Shown here piece after piece: positions 44,582 through 57,203 of a stretch of DNA of 64,000 bases. This DNA comes from Lepidodermella squamata. Lineage: Eukaryota; Gastrotricha. Location of the stretch: assembly GCA_047495785.1 (NCBI GenBank), contig JBLDXI010000015.1, positions 1,116,001 to 1,180,000 of the forward strand, written 5' to 3'. Each line of letters begins with the position of its first letter. Position 1 is the first letter of the stretch. The position numbers were made by a program, and so were the translations under genes. The notes under the pieces are model-generated. The model made no database searches. It was not told the DNA's origin and saw only the letters and a program-made list of their open reading frames with translations.

Positions 44582-46030
44582 ATGCTCGCATTATCGCTTA
44601 AATTTACGATGGAGGAGTCTGAAGAAAATGCGACAAGATGCATCAGCGATTTAGCATCAAATTCACATCTTCACGATTCGTTAAACGGCTGGGCATATTT
44701 ACTGGAACGAAATAACACCCCAGATCAATGCATCACCTATTTGGATGATTGTAATGTCACCGAGTTAGCTGCTTGCCTATTCAATCGAATCTATTGGTGG
44801 AAATTCTTCCTTTGGACAACTCCTCTGCCCTTCATTCTATGCCTTCTCGGTGCTATTCTAAACGGTTTCGCTATTATTTTTGTATCCAGGCTTCAAACAA
44901 AGCTACCGGTAAAATCAAGCAAATTTGTGGGAATATGTTTTCAATTTTCTCAATACATAGCGGCACGTGATATTGATGAGCATGTCACTCTCAGATCCGG
45001 TTTTAAGCTGTTCTGGATCTTCGATATTCGTCACAGATTATTACCCGGACAACAATTTGGCGTACCATCCGTTTTACGTGGTGGCAAATTTTTTAATGAT
45101 AGTAAGTTGCTGCCGCATCTTCTTTTGGGGTTATTTTGTTGTTTCTTGATTCTTGATAGACAACATGGCTTGTTTCTACAACTAGTTTACTGCTACTATC
45201 CTTAGATTGCTTCTGTGCAACTCATTATGTCCTTCAGTACAACAAATGGTCGTCACTTCAAGCAACACGAGCAGTGACATGCCTTCAATGGATTATTTTC
45301 TCAATTATTGCGGCAGTTATCGTTCACAATAGGTGGGACGAGTCTCCTATCCTTTACTACTGCCTTATCGGAATCTTACTAGTCATGCAAGCCTCATTAC
45401 TAGGTCTTTCACTAGATACTTTCAAAGTCGCTGAGAGGATAAGGTAATTCAACTGAATACGTGAATACGTGAATTTTCCTTGCAATTAATATTTTTCAGG
45501 CGTTTAAGACATGCTTCCTCCGTTCAAGATGACCTGTCTCGGCAGCAAAGTTACAAGGAAAGCCGGGTCAGGTCTTTTGTTACTATCGCAATTCTAATTG
45601 GCAGCGCTCATTTGTGTTTGCTTCCTTTGATTGTTGTCATATTCATCACTGAGGGCCAACTCATGTCCGATAATGTCCTCTACTTCTGGTAATACCTATT
45701 TTATCGCAAAGGAATATGTCTCTTATATTTCTAATTCATAGGTTGATGGCGATAATTTTGGGTATCCTTCAGTTGAAAGCCATTATCCACCCAATAGTGT
45801 ACACATTACGATTTCCAGACGTCAGAAGCCAACTTAGCAATGATTTAGCAAAATTTCATTGCCTTAAAGCAATTAGCAACTGCCTCGGACTGAGCGCAAG
45901 ACCAAATTTCGCCAGTCATACGATCGCTATCAGACAGCCTTCATCTGCTGGTTTACGAACTGTTGAAGATGTAGATGCGACCTCTGAGAAGGAGAAGATC
46001 CGTGAGGAAACTATTGCTTTCAAAGTATAA
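44582..46030 (+). CDS. 7TM receptor, array member 3 (GPCR-3)
   Basis: Five exons: 44582-44908, 44961-45101, 45160-45443, 45500-45688 and 45742-46030; 409 codons, or 400 if translation begins at the second ATG (44609), which looks better placed. N-terminal pattern WAYLLERNN, then three Cys (C-x7-C-x7-C) and YWW before TM1. TM2 has SMSLSDPVL, the end of TM3 LSLDCFCATHYV, TM6 HLCLLP in place of CWxP, TM7 IIHPIVYTLRF, so His replaces the NPxxY Asn. The TM3 intron (phase 0) is present, and exons 2 and 3 are 141 and 284 bases, as in GPCR-4. All introns after TM3 are phase 2. Confidence 0.8.
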
Positions 46031-46321
46031 ACGGAAAAGGTGAATAAAGCATTACTCGAGTGCGATGATAATTTTTTCTAAAACCTCTCAAAATCTTGAA
46101 TTGCTCGCGTAATCGAAATTCGTAGGCTTATCGTGAATCTGTGGCAATAATATCGGACCAATTTGTTATCTCAGTCGTGCGTACTTGAGCGCGTGGCATT
46201 TTCATCGCTTAAAAAATCAGTTCATTATTCATTATTCTCGAGAGGCTGTTTTCAATTTAGCGCGCACCGATTGGTTTATTTCCAGCTCGCCGATTTTGCA
46301 CATTCAATTTTTTTGCCCTAC

Positions 46322-47944
46322 ATGAAGCAAATGGAATCCATCGAGTGCCTGAGCGACTCAGGCCTTAACGCTGATCTTGCTTCATTTTTTAACGCATCGA
46401 ATCTTTACAAAGATTTCGAAACTCTGCCTATAAGTTGCCGTTCCTCTTTCGAGAATTGTTCGATTCCTCTCCTTCAAGCATGCCTCAGAGATCGATTTTA
46501 CTGGTGGAACATGTTTCTGACCTTGCTGCCGATCGGTCTTGTGCTGTCTTTGATTGGAATCGCCTTGAGCTTTACGGCGATTTGTCTGGTTGCTCGACTC
46601 CACACGAAACCGGTTAAATACTTGCTTTCAGCCTGTGATGATTTTGTAAATTTAAGCTCATTCCAGAGACACGTCATTCTCGTAAGCATGTCGCTGTCCG
46701 ATGCGATTCTTGGATGTTCTGGGCTATTTGTTCTGGCTACTTCTTACTATCCAGTGTTTTCAGATAGAGTTAAATGCTTCAACGACGCTGCATTCACAAT
46801 GATGACGGTAAATTGGCCATCCACCCGATAACCGAAGAAACGTTAAACCCAATTTGATAAGTTTGGCGTTGACTTAAGAGCACCGCATTTCATTGAGCGA
46901 AAACGTTTTTTTGAGAATTTTGAGACCTTTCCATCCGTAAGGCTAGACCCCAGTTTTGAATGCCCGTCTTATGTAGGCAAAACAATCCAGTATTTTGTAC
47001 TTTTTAATCAAGGTGAGTTGGATCCTTTCAACTTTGAGTCTGTTACTCCTTTCCATCGATTGCTTCTTCGCCACTCGCTTCGTGTTCCACTACGACCAAC
47101 CGAGCAGCGTAAGAACAGCTCGTCTTCTTGTGACTTCTCTGTGGATGACCGCTCTCGTCTTCGCTGTTGTCATGGTGGCTAACGGCATTGTGTATACCCT
47201 GCCCTTCTATTACATCTTGGTCGGGCTTCTGGTTGCCGTACAGCTAGCATTGATCGCTCTGTCAATCGATACGTTCCAGCTGACTGAGAAAATAAGGTTG
47301 GTTTAGAAGTGAACAACTAATGACCCTTGTTAGACCGATCTTGAATCTTCAGAAAACTTCGCCAAGCTTCGGTAAAAGAGGACGAGCGATCAGCACAGCA
47401 TTACAGGTATAAATTTCACTCAATTCTTCAACTTTTGGCATGTTCAAATTTCGTTTTAACTTCAAGAGAAAGTCGTGTAAGATCATTCATGACTTTGGCT
47501 ATCCTCATCGGAAGCTCTTACATATGCTGGATCCCTTTGATGATCGACTTGATCACTTTCACGCTGCACAAGATGGCTATGGGGAACTTCTACTGCTTTT
47601 GGTTAGTTTCCCGACGTTTTTAGCGCAATAACCGATTCTGATTGATATTGAATAGGGCTCTGAGCTTTGGCGTAGCTTTTTTCCAGACTAACGCGATCAT
47701 CAACCCTATCATCTACTCCCTTCGATATTCCGACGTCCGGGCAAAGCTGAACCAAACTTTGCTGCATAGCCGATGCCTGAAGCCGTTGGGCAAGATGTTG
47801 GAGAAGGACGTTTCAAACTCGACATCTTCGTCTCTCGTTGTGAAGTTAGATGCGCCGCATGTTCATTCGTTGTTGAATTCCTATGGCGAAGAGAAGAAGT
47901 CAGCCCACAATGCACTGCTTCTCGGTGAAAACATGGTCAATTAG
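46322..47944 (+). CDS. 7TM receptor, array member 4 (GPCR-4)
   Basis: Six exons: 46322-46612, 46667-46807, 47013-47296, 47353-47406, 47467-47601 and 47656-47944; 397 codons. The frame is open for 53 codons upstream but contains no ATG there. The N terminus holds C-x7-C-x7-C and YWW before TM1. TM1 reads LSFTAICLV, so the conserved TM1 Asn is Phe-shifted or lost. TM2 SMSLSDAIL, end of TM3 LSIDCFFATRF, TM6 YICWIP, TM7 IINPIIYSLRY. The third cytoplasmic loop is split by an extra intron that leaves a 54-base exon not seen in any other member. Closest to GPCR-3. Confidence 0.8.
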
Positions 47945-50900
47945 GAAATGCAGCCTATTACCTCGGCGCTCGACCCTACAATGTGAATATTTATCGACCA
48001 ATCAATAACTGAAGCAATGTCTATGATGTTATCCCGGCATATTTAAGAACTTCATGTTGAAATACAATCCTGTTTATATATGCTATTTCGGCAGTTCCAT
48101 AGTGGAACGATTTTTTCGCGATTATTTCACTTGAATTTACGCTTCTACGACTTTATTAGTTATCGTGCTAATATACCCCCATGAGTTATCGTTTTCTTTT
48201 AATTCGAGCCCTATCACTGATTATGTCTCGCATATTCTTTAAGTTTCCTTTATGGTTTATTAAGAAAAACTTTGAAAACTTGATGTACCTACTTCAAAAA
48301 GCAGCATTCCAGCTAGACTCCAGGTAATAAAAGCGTAACTTTTTTGTTCACAGTTCGCTTTTTGCTATCTTACTGACGAGAAAAGTCTATGTGAAACATG
48401 GCATTCAACAACAATAAGATACAAGCTAAAAACCAAAATATCAAGCGGAGACCAAGAAAGCCTTCTCTTTACAGGATAAAAGAATCTATCCCAGAAGCCG
48501 GACGGAGAACTTTGTTTTCTATGGATCTGAGGGATTAAGGTGTCATAAAACGTGTTTAATTCTTAGGTGGGCAACTAATTCCATACAATTTATTATTGTC
48601 GCATGTTTCAAGTCTTATTTTAGGTTTAGGATAAATTATTAAGACATTTGTCGTATGGAAAAAATACTTTTCACAACCGAAGTCCCAGATAACTGAGTTA
48701 TGTAGTAGTTGTAAGCATTTTCATTCACTCTAAACTTGATGGCACTATCATGGGAAGTGTACCCCAGGTAAAACCGAAATGTTAAGGCGACATCACCTGA
48801 CTTAACTTGACTTAACTTAATGGTCCCTGAGGGTGTCGTTGCGTTAAGCAGGGCACCCGGGAGACCATGACTTTGCCTATGCCGTCTCGAAAACAGCGCC
48901 GAGTGCGCCATGAGTGCCCGGCCGGTGCGACGCGCTGAAAGAGCACGGAAAGTGGGCCGGGAGCCTTCGTGCAGTGTATGCCTATTCAATCAGGATAGCA
49001 TACATCAGGGCGTTTTACTTTTCGGCTTTCTCAGTAAAGTGCGATGTCTGCGAGTAATGAACCCATGCTATGATTACCGATTACCAGGATCGGAAAATGT
49101 TCATCTAGTTACAGTGGCAAATTACTCGCTGAACATACCGCGGCGCTTCATTATCTGTTAGGCACTGGAAGAGTAGTAAGAATTCGCTCATTGCTTTCAG
49201 GAGTATGCGGCGTAGTAGTGCGAATAAGGCTGGGCGTGGAACTGTGTGAAAGAGGGTTCATAACCCACAGTCAACACTTTGTTACTGTTTCCACGAGCAT
49301 GCCCGGTCAACATCAAACAGAAATTATTCACAAAGAGCCGAAGAAAGGCGTAACTTTGATTTGTATGGAGTTGTTAGAGTCCTCTATTATCAACCCCTTT
49401 TTGTTCGGCATTGTTCGTAAATTGTTTTAAAGTACCCGAGCATTGTGACTTATCTCACTATTGTGCGAATTTTCTTCTCGTTACTTACGTGCAGTCACAT
49501 TTCGTTTTTAGCGACTGGCTCTAGCGCAGGCCCCAAAGGGACAATGTATGATGGATGGCGCTCAGGCGAATGAAGATTGTTTTAGAATTAGGGACTAAGT
49601 ACTATTGCTAAGTCTGTCCTATTTACAGGCTATACCGCTATACCCATTGTAGGCCGGGTTTACAGGGTCAAAGGACAACTCTAAAAATAGCGCGTGACGG
49701 TTAAAGATAGCACTGCTCTGTAACGTTATATGTGTAGCCTTATTTTTCAAATTTTTCAGATTTTTCAAACGATTTTAGAAATTCCACTATTAAAATAACC
49801 CAGCATTCTCAAGATACTTTTCAATAATCTGGAGAATCTGGAGAATTTGAAAAATTATTCTAACAACTAGCTGCATTATTTCAATAGCGTGAATCATGCT
49901 TTGGACTTTGACCTTACGAAACCCGGCCTACAATGCCTCAAGCTAAGCCCGGCTCCGAAACAGTAAAGGATAAATTACTATAAAACCGTTAATTGGAATG
50001 TAGAATCCCGAGAATCCCGGAAAACCCCGAGGGTAGGTAATTTTCGGTATTTATTCCTGTTTGACCGGATATTTCGGGCTTCATCCATGATTTACTTTCA
50101 CGTTTGCAAGAATTCAGAATCTACTTGCTATTAGTTAGGACTGCCTTTCCTATTTCGCGTATTTTCTTCTGTTTCCGTTGTGAGTAACTCGTCAATTGTC
50201 GTGTCCTGGCATAGAACTGCTATATTATCCCAGCGGTGCATTAACAGCGATATAGCCCGCATAGACCATAGACTATTTCAAGAATGTAGTTCAGCGCCAC
50301 CGGCAAGAAAAAAAGAGCAACCTCCTGAGCCATCAGACTACAATTTCGGCCGTTAATTCGGCGCAGTTAGATACCGCGCTATCAAAATACTACGATTGCG
50401 CCTTGTATTTTGGCAGGCCCTAATATAAAAACAATGAATGCCCGTTTGTATTACGCTTCACGTGGCCCATGTTAATAAATAGCACCCGTGTTGTTTTTTT
50501 ACCTGATTTTCATCATTGCGCACGGATAAATCCTGAAAATGCAAATCTGCGCCGTGTTGAATAGCCGCGCTTTCATACTGCCGGCTATCAAATGAATCAT
50601 TCATCATTTATATTTTTCAATGCCTACAGTCAGTTTCAAACGATATGTAAGTAGTATGAAATATTAATAAAATTATTTGCCGAATTAAAACGTGGCTAAA
50701 TTAGCAAACCGTCTAATATCGATCGGCGCATTTTCACTGCTATATTATCAGCTGCTGCCTCGTATCACGTTCCAGAGTGCACACTTGATCTTTATTATAT
50801 GATTTTAAAGAATATCTATTTTCACATGTGAAATGCTACTATCAACTGAAAATTGATATGTAAAGCCATCCTATTCTTTCACAACATATAGATTGAAGCT

Positions 50901-50964
50901 TTTCCACTTCGTCTATTATCCGTCCAGATCCGGAGTGAAAAATGACCCGATTTTTCGGTAATAA
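47945..50964. other. 3-kb intergenic region between GPCR-4 and GPCR-5
   Basis: Contains the 290-bp foldback element at 49645-49935 and short 'gacttaactt' repeats near 48790-48820. A stretch near 50000-50090 ('cccggaaaaccccgag', 'ttttcggtatttattcc') resembles one in a GPCR-5 intron near 52430-52500, so an old dispersed repeat may be present. No gene is supported. Confidence 0.45.
49645..49935. mobile_element. ~290-bp foldback element
   Basis: The left end 'cattgtaggccgggttt' and following 'gtcaaaggac' are matched inversely at the right end ('tttgacc', 'aaacccggcctacaatg'), with a few unpaired bases between. No coding capacity. Confidence 0.65.
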
Positions 50965-53900
50965 ATGACCTCTCGAAATTTTACCTCGGATTTCGAGCGG
51001 GTGCTGGCCGGCTGCCAAAAGGCTTACTCTCTCGAGGAAGAAATATCGCCGAGTGACGAGCTTTACTACGAATGGCGAAACTGGACGAAGTTCCTGGCTG
51101 AAAATAACTACGCTGAATCGGAATTGCCGCCTATTTGCTACGATGACGTCGATTTTTGCCTATTCGGAGCGGCGAAGAGCTGTGTTGTTGTCAAAATGCG
51201 GTGGTGGCGCATTTTTTCCGTCTATTTTCCGCTCGGGCTGATTTTAGGGATTCTCGGCGTGTTGCTCAACTGCATTTCTATCGCTTTAGTAGTAAGGATA
51301 CGGCATTCTTTACCGGTAAATTTTTAAACGCTATCATTTTCATTTTCACGAAAAATTCGAGCAACTACGCACCGTCGAAACAAAATTTATTAAAATTGAA
51401 AAATATGAAAAATTTAAGAGCTAAGCTCACATATTATTGTATTTTTGTTAATTATTTCAGAATTTAATTTGTCATTCCAATTTAAAATTTTCGATGTGTG
51501 TTGAATCAATTTTTTGTCATTTTTTATAGCGTCACGTGATTTTGATCAGCATGTCCCTGTCCGATGCGATTTTGACGAATATGGCGGTGATTCAGCGGTG
51601 GCAGGACTTCCTTAGAGATGGCAGCGCTGCGCTATCTATTATCGACAATTACGTTGGAGTAGTCATGATGGTAAACAATTTCTTTCGAAAAATTTGAAAA
51701 AATTTACGTCAGCATAGATGCCCAACTATGATGCCCAACTACCCTAAAATCTTTATTTTGGCTACTGCTATCATTTTCACTCTTAGATTTTCCCATCGGA
51801 AAAATCGCTAGTTTTTGAAATCGATATCCTATTTCGGACAAATTAATGGCTGGTGTGGTTTGATTTCAGAATTTATATTGATAAGATTTTTGAAAATAGC
51901 TTTTAAAAAATTCCAAGGAAATCATGAAAAGTCCTGCCTGTTGCCTGGTCTTTTTTGCTTTAAATTGATTTTTTTCATTGAAAACCGAAGTAATCACAAG
52001 CGTGTCCCATAATTTGCACAGCCATTTTTCACTATCGCATTTTTTGTAGAAAAATCAAGTCATTTTTTAAAAGAGACTTCCTCTCATCGGACGAACCAAA
52101 TTTTGGAATTTTCTAGTGGCCTGAAATCCCTTTTCGGAATTTTCAAGATTTGCCACTTTAATTCTAAAAAATCACCAGTAAATTCAGCTTAGCATTCTCT
52201 ACAAGACAGAGTGTTCAAGTCGGAACTCATGCTTCGCCTAAAATTCGTAGAATTATTAAAAAAAATGACTCTTGGCATATGTCGACTTTGGTTCCGTAAA
52301 ATTCAAATTAGGTTCCACTCGACGTAAATTTGGTTCCGCTAAAATATATTCTGTTTTTTTTGAATAAACTTATCGGGCGAATCTACTACCCGATTTTACC
52401 GAGCAAATTTTTACCGAACCGAAAAAACCCAGAAAACCTCGATTGTAACTGGCTCGGTATTTTTCGGTATTTTACCCGGCTGGACCCATATTTTTCCGGA
52501 TTTTTCTAACCGATTGAAAAGTGAAATTCTTGACTAGAATTTTCTTGTTATTTTTTTTATTTTATTTTTATTTTATTTTTATTTTATTTTATTTTATTTT
52601 ATTTGATATTTCCGAACATGGGATAGGACTTCACCTTCACCTCTCATTATAGACTTTCTGATTCCTTTTTACGATTTTTCTCATTTTGCGTTATTTATGG
52701 GAAATTAGTCAGAGAAATTCAGGGAATTCATCCTTGGTCTTTTTGACTTGAAATAGCGAGTGATCAATTTCAACTATTAATTTGACCGTTTAGGCGACGT
52801 GGTTCGTATCGACGGTGAGCCTACTCCTGCTAGCTATCGACTGCTTTCTGGTCACGCATTTTGTATTCGCCTACGACAAGCCATCAACCTTACTCGCGAT
52901 TCGCCTCGTCGTCGTTTTCCTGTGGCTAACTGCTTTCGCCTCATCTTGCGTTCTCGTCATCTTCGAAATCAACTACTCGAAATTCTTTCAATACGCCATA
53001 GTCGGTCTCCTCATAGCAATACTTATCGCCCTGGCTGGCCTGTCAATCGATACGTTCTTGACGACGGAGAGGATTCGAATTCAAAGGCATCGATCGTTGA
53101 AACATTTCTTGAAAGCGAGATCGACGGAACGGCGGAGTCGCCTCAGATCTGTTACGACGATTGCGATTTTAGTTGGCAGTTCTTACCTGTGCTGCTTGCC
53201 TTTCGTTATCTTGTTCTTTCTTCAAGAATTTCATGCTATTGACGGCCGGCTATATATTTCGTAAGTATAGAGAGAAGTACCAGGAATTTTACTGAAATTA
53301 ACTTGGTGTTAGGACCGCTTCGAGTCATAATTACAAGCTAAATACATAATTTTCGAAAAATCGGGAAAATTAATACAATTTTCATAGAAAAAATTGAATT
53401 ACCTATTTATAAAATTTAGATTTTTAAATTTTTATAAAATTTTGGTATTTAATGATATTTGAGTGAAAAAATTGTAAAAAATTACACATTTCTGAAAGTG
53501 AAAAACTTGCAAACCAAGTTTTTGAAAATCCTTGGAAAACTGTCATTTGACGTTACATAGGTTGGTAGACAGTTGAGCAGTGGCTTTTCAGCAAATTCAG
53601 ATTTTTCCCCGCAATTGCCGATAAAATGGTGGAATTGAGGAAACATTAAAAAAGGAGATAATGTGGGAAAAAACCTTCGAATTTCGCAAATTTGCTAAAT
53701 TGTTTGGGACAATCAGAGTCACAAAAAAACCCGGAAAACTCAGCAAAATCCAGCCAAATCCGTGAAACATGATGAGACGATTCCATGTCTATTCGACCGA
53801 TGACCAAACCAGGCTTTCGAATTGTTGACGGATCACAAAAATAAACCCCACGCTAAATCATAGCAGCGGTAGTCAAGGGGCTCGTTCTCGCTACCTGTGA

Positions 53901-54721
53901 GGTTTCCTGGCGTGATATTTTTACTGGATATTCATCTCGATGGTCCCAGAATGCAGACGTATTCCGTATTCTGGGCCTGAGTCGTCAACTTTCAATTTTT
54001 CAGAATTTTTTAGATATCCTTGAAAAATGGGTTAAAAGTGGGTATGAAGGCTTTTTTTGCTGGTTTTTTTCTGAAGGCTTCGCAACATCGTATTAAGTGT
54101 AAAAGTTGTAAAAGTTTAAAGGTGTGGATGCCAGGGTGGTGTAATTCCATTTATTGGTGTCGCGAGCTCGTGTCGCGGGGTGGGCGACTGAACGACTTTC
54201 CAAAAATAGAAAAAAATTATTTTGAAGCGTAGAAAAACCTGGCGCTGAGTTTTTCCGGCACGCGACTGACTCGATGCAAAAAATAGTTGTAAGCCATTTT
54301 TTTCTATTTTAGGCAAGTCGTTGAAAAATTATTTTTGAAAAATTGTCCGATCGCTTGGTAAAAAAAGAACAATTAATTTTTATTGATTTCATCAATTTTT
54401 TAATTGTTAATTCTCATTCTAATTTTCAGAACGATCATCTGCGTGATATGCTTTCAATGCAATAACATCATTAACCCGATCGTTTATTCACTGCGATTCG
54501 GCGACGTTCGAGCTCAACTGCGCCGCGAGCTAACCCACAGCCGATTGCTGTCGCCCCTCGCCAAACTCATCGGCATGCGCAGCAGCCAATCGTCAAATTT
54601 CACCGCAACCGGTATCGACGCTTCAGAACTTTTACGCAGCAAAACCATCAACTCGTTCTCACGAGATATACCGGCTATTGATGATGATAATAACAATTTT
54701 CAACAACAGAGCGAAATGTGA
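50965..54721 (+). CDS. 7TM receptor, array member 5 (GPCR-5)
   Basis: Four exons: 50965-51315, 51530-51670, 52794-53260 and 54430-54721; 416 codons. The N terminus shows WRNWTKFLAENN then C-x6-C-x7-C and RWW before TM1. TM1 LLNCISIALV, TM2 SMSLSDAIL, end of TM3 LAIDCFLVTHF, TM6 YLCCLP, TM7 IINPIVYSLRF. Exon 3 runs without a break from TM3 into the TM6 region, so the phase 2 intron present at TER-IR in the other members is absent here. The third loop is basic (RHRSLKHFLKARS). Introns 2 and 3 exceed 1 kb and host transposon copies. AATAAA follows 10 bases after the stop. Confidence 0.8.
52090..52347 (-). mobile_element. Partial MITE copy, family B, in a GPCR-5 intron
   Basis: Reads in inverse orientation as a diverged copy of 58022-58270: 'tttggttccgctaa' and 'aggttccactc' arms, the 'cttggcatatgtcgac' phrase, the 'agacagagtgttcaa' phrase and a 'ggcctgaaatc' phrase appear in the same order. 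The second terminal arm is missing. Confidence 0.7.
52552..52606. repeat. (TTTTA)n microsatellite
   Basis: About ten tandem copies of a pentamer TTTTA, with one or two six-base variants, in a GPCR-5 intron. Confidence 0.85.
54170..54280. mobile_element. Diverged MITE copy, family A, in a GPCR-5 intron
   Basis: 'tcgcggggtgggcgac', 'gaacgac', then 'tttttccggcacgcgactga' match the element at 17499-17640 in the same order. The right terminal arm is not intact, so this copy is decayed. Confidence 0.7.
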
Positions 54722-57203
54722 ACGAAAATGAATAAAAAAATTATTTTTTTATCGGCGGGAAAAGAACGATTTCTGGATTAAAAAAAACCATTTTTTTCGC
54801 GTACTTAGTGACGTATATCAATCGATTTGTCCTTCGCCAGGCGTTAAACTGATATAGGTCTCTAAACACGTTTTTTTAATCGTTTTTTTTCGATAAATAC
54901 CCATTGGCGGGGATTATTGAGCGCGAAGGTGATTTTTTGCACACACAGTCTTTTGTTCTGCTACCTGCTCGAGCAGCGTGCAATACGAAGAGCAGCAGCA
55001 CGCGTTTTTCGAGTATCATCTAAAATAACTACGAAAAATTTTTGTTCGATGAGTGCAACATGATGTTTCGAGCTGCACACGCGTTTTTATGGCCTGTTGA
55101 CGGCTCGCATCAAGTTTTACACACACACATACACAAATAATAATAATAACGATAATCTCTCCGCGTTCTCTCTCGGCTATTCTCTATTATTGCTATCCAT
55201 TTTCCACTATAAATGGCCGGTTTTTATTTCTCGTTTTTTTTTCATTCCGCATTGATGTTATTGTAGGCATCAACGGTGTCAATTATACCACCGCCTGCCA
55301 TTCAATACCGGCCGGAAATAACAGCTCGGCTGAAAAATTGATCGCCGCCGTCAAATGCCTTTAACATCACAGCCTATAGCTATTAATGGCTTCCTTCATG
55401 CAATATCATTATCGTGGATTTTTTGTATCCCTAGACGTATATTTAATATATTTACCAAGGGCAATTTTTTTTCGCCACGTTTGCGTTTACACAATTTATG
55501 AATCGATATACATGTGTGTCATTTTGCGCCGACACCTAAAATTTAGCTGAGCCGATAATTCCTTAGATTTACTGGAAACAATTTCCGAATAATCGGATTT
55601 TTATTTAGTTAATCCGTTTTTCGAGGATTGGTCCTCGTTTTCCTTGAATTCTCAATTAATCCTAATTTAGAAATTGTAGGGAATTTTTTTTTATTTAAGG
55701 TTATTTCATTCGAAATAATTTCATTTGAAAATTAACAATTTTAAGTAGGTGCCCCAATTATTTATTTCCGTCGCATTTAAATTTTTACAGAATATCAGCC
55801 AAATTTCGTTTGACCTCGGGGAATTTTTTCTAATTTGATAATACGAAATTTGATTTGATCACAAAGCGTCGCTGAGTCACGAATTAAGGACTATGCCTAT
55901 GCCTATATGATCCGCGCGCGCGTAATTTGATCGTCGCCCCAAGGCACAGGTATTTAGTTGAGCCAATTAAGTATTATCAAATGAGTTGCCTATTTATACG
56001 AGTGCTCGAATTCGGGACTTTTTCAGATAAAAATTAGCATTATTGATTCGGCAAGTGTTTGTGATTCATACCCATCACTGATGTCGATGGGGGAAATACC
56101 TGGTTTTCACCTATAAAAATGGTGAATAACCGTCGCTTGTTGGCATAGAACATTTTATTTTTACGATTAAAGTTTAAAATAATTCGATTTTTTTGAAAAA
56201 AAAGAATTTATATTGAGAATCTATTTTGAGAATATTTGCGAAAAAATTATTAGGTATAGACGAAAAATACCGCTAGTACACTTTGGGCTTGGTTTTTGAA
56301 TAGGGTGGATTTTTTTATTTAGATTTTTTCATTAAATTCTGCCTCTTACCGAATTGCGTTTTGCCATTAAACGAAGGTGAATCTATTGGAACTCGAAGAT
56401 GAAACGATTAGTCTATTTTTTAGGCCATACAATCATTAAAATCGGAGGAAATTCTAAACTTTTTCATTTTGCGCGAATATTACGAAAAAATACAGCTTTT
56501 GACTCTGTAGGAAAATTTACAATTTTCAGTGTAAATTCAAAATTAGAATGAAAATTGTAACGCGAATTGAAACTCATGAGCCAACCAATGATTATGCATC
56601 AAAAATATTTTCCCAAGTCAAGAAAAACATTGCCCACCTTTGTTTGAAAATTCAGAGCTAAATTTCATTTTAATCATACGAAAAGCTTGGCTTTATTGTT
56701 ATCACTCATTAAAGTAAATTTTTTAATAAATTAGAAATAAATTTGGAGACAGTGAAAAAAATTGACCTATCTATTTTCTAAAAACTGCCCAATCTAATGA
56801 TTAGAACGCTAAAGTTTTGTTTTTCTAGCGAGGAAAAAAACTGCCATAAGCCCCGGCAAAAAATGCTACTCGAAGCCTTTCTCAGGAATTTTTATTTAAT
56901 TCAATTATTTATCCTTATAAAGGTCTTACTTAAAAAAAAATCTGCTCTTATTATTTACCCGCGACGATTTTTTTCATAGCCGCACGTGTACAATGGAGAT
57001 GGTTACATACGAGAATAACCACTATCCTCTTCCTATATGCGAAAGCCTTCGCCTTTGTTTACCTAGGCAATAACTCAACTTATTACAACCTCATCGTATT
57101 CTATATACCTAGGCAGGTTATATACCGAAGACACATATACTACAGGAAAAAAGGCCTTCCTTATATTTTTATACGATGAACCTGATGGGACTTGATAAGC
57201 AAC
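54722..57203. other. 2.5-kb intergenic region between GPCR-5 and GPCR-6
   Basis: AT-rich with homopolymer T runs and a short CA-rich patch near 55120. No gene or strong repeat is supported. Confidence 0.4.
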
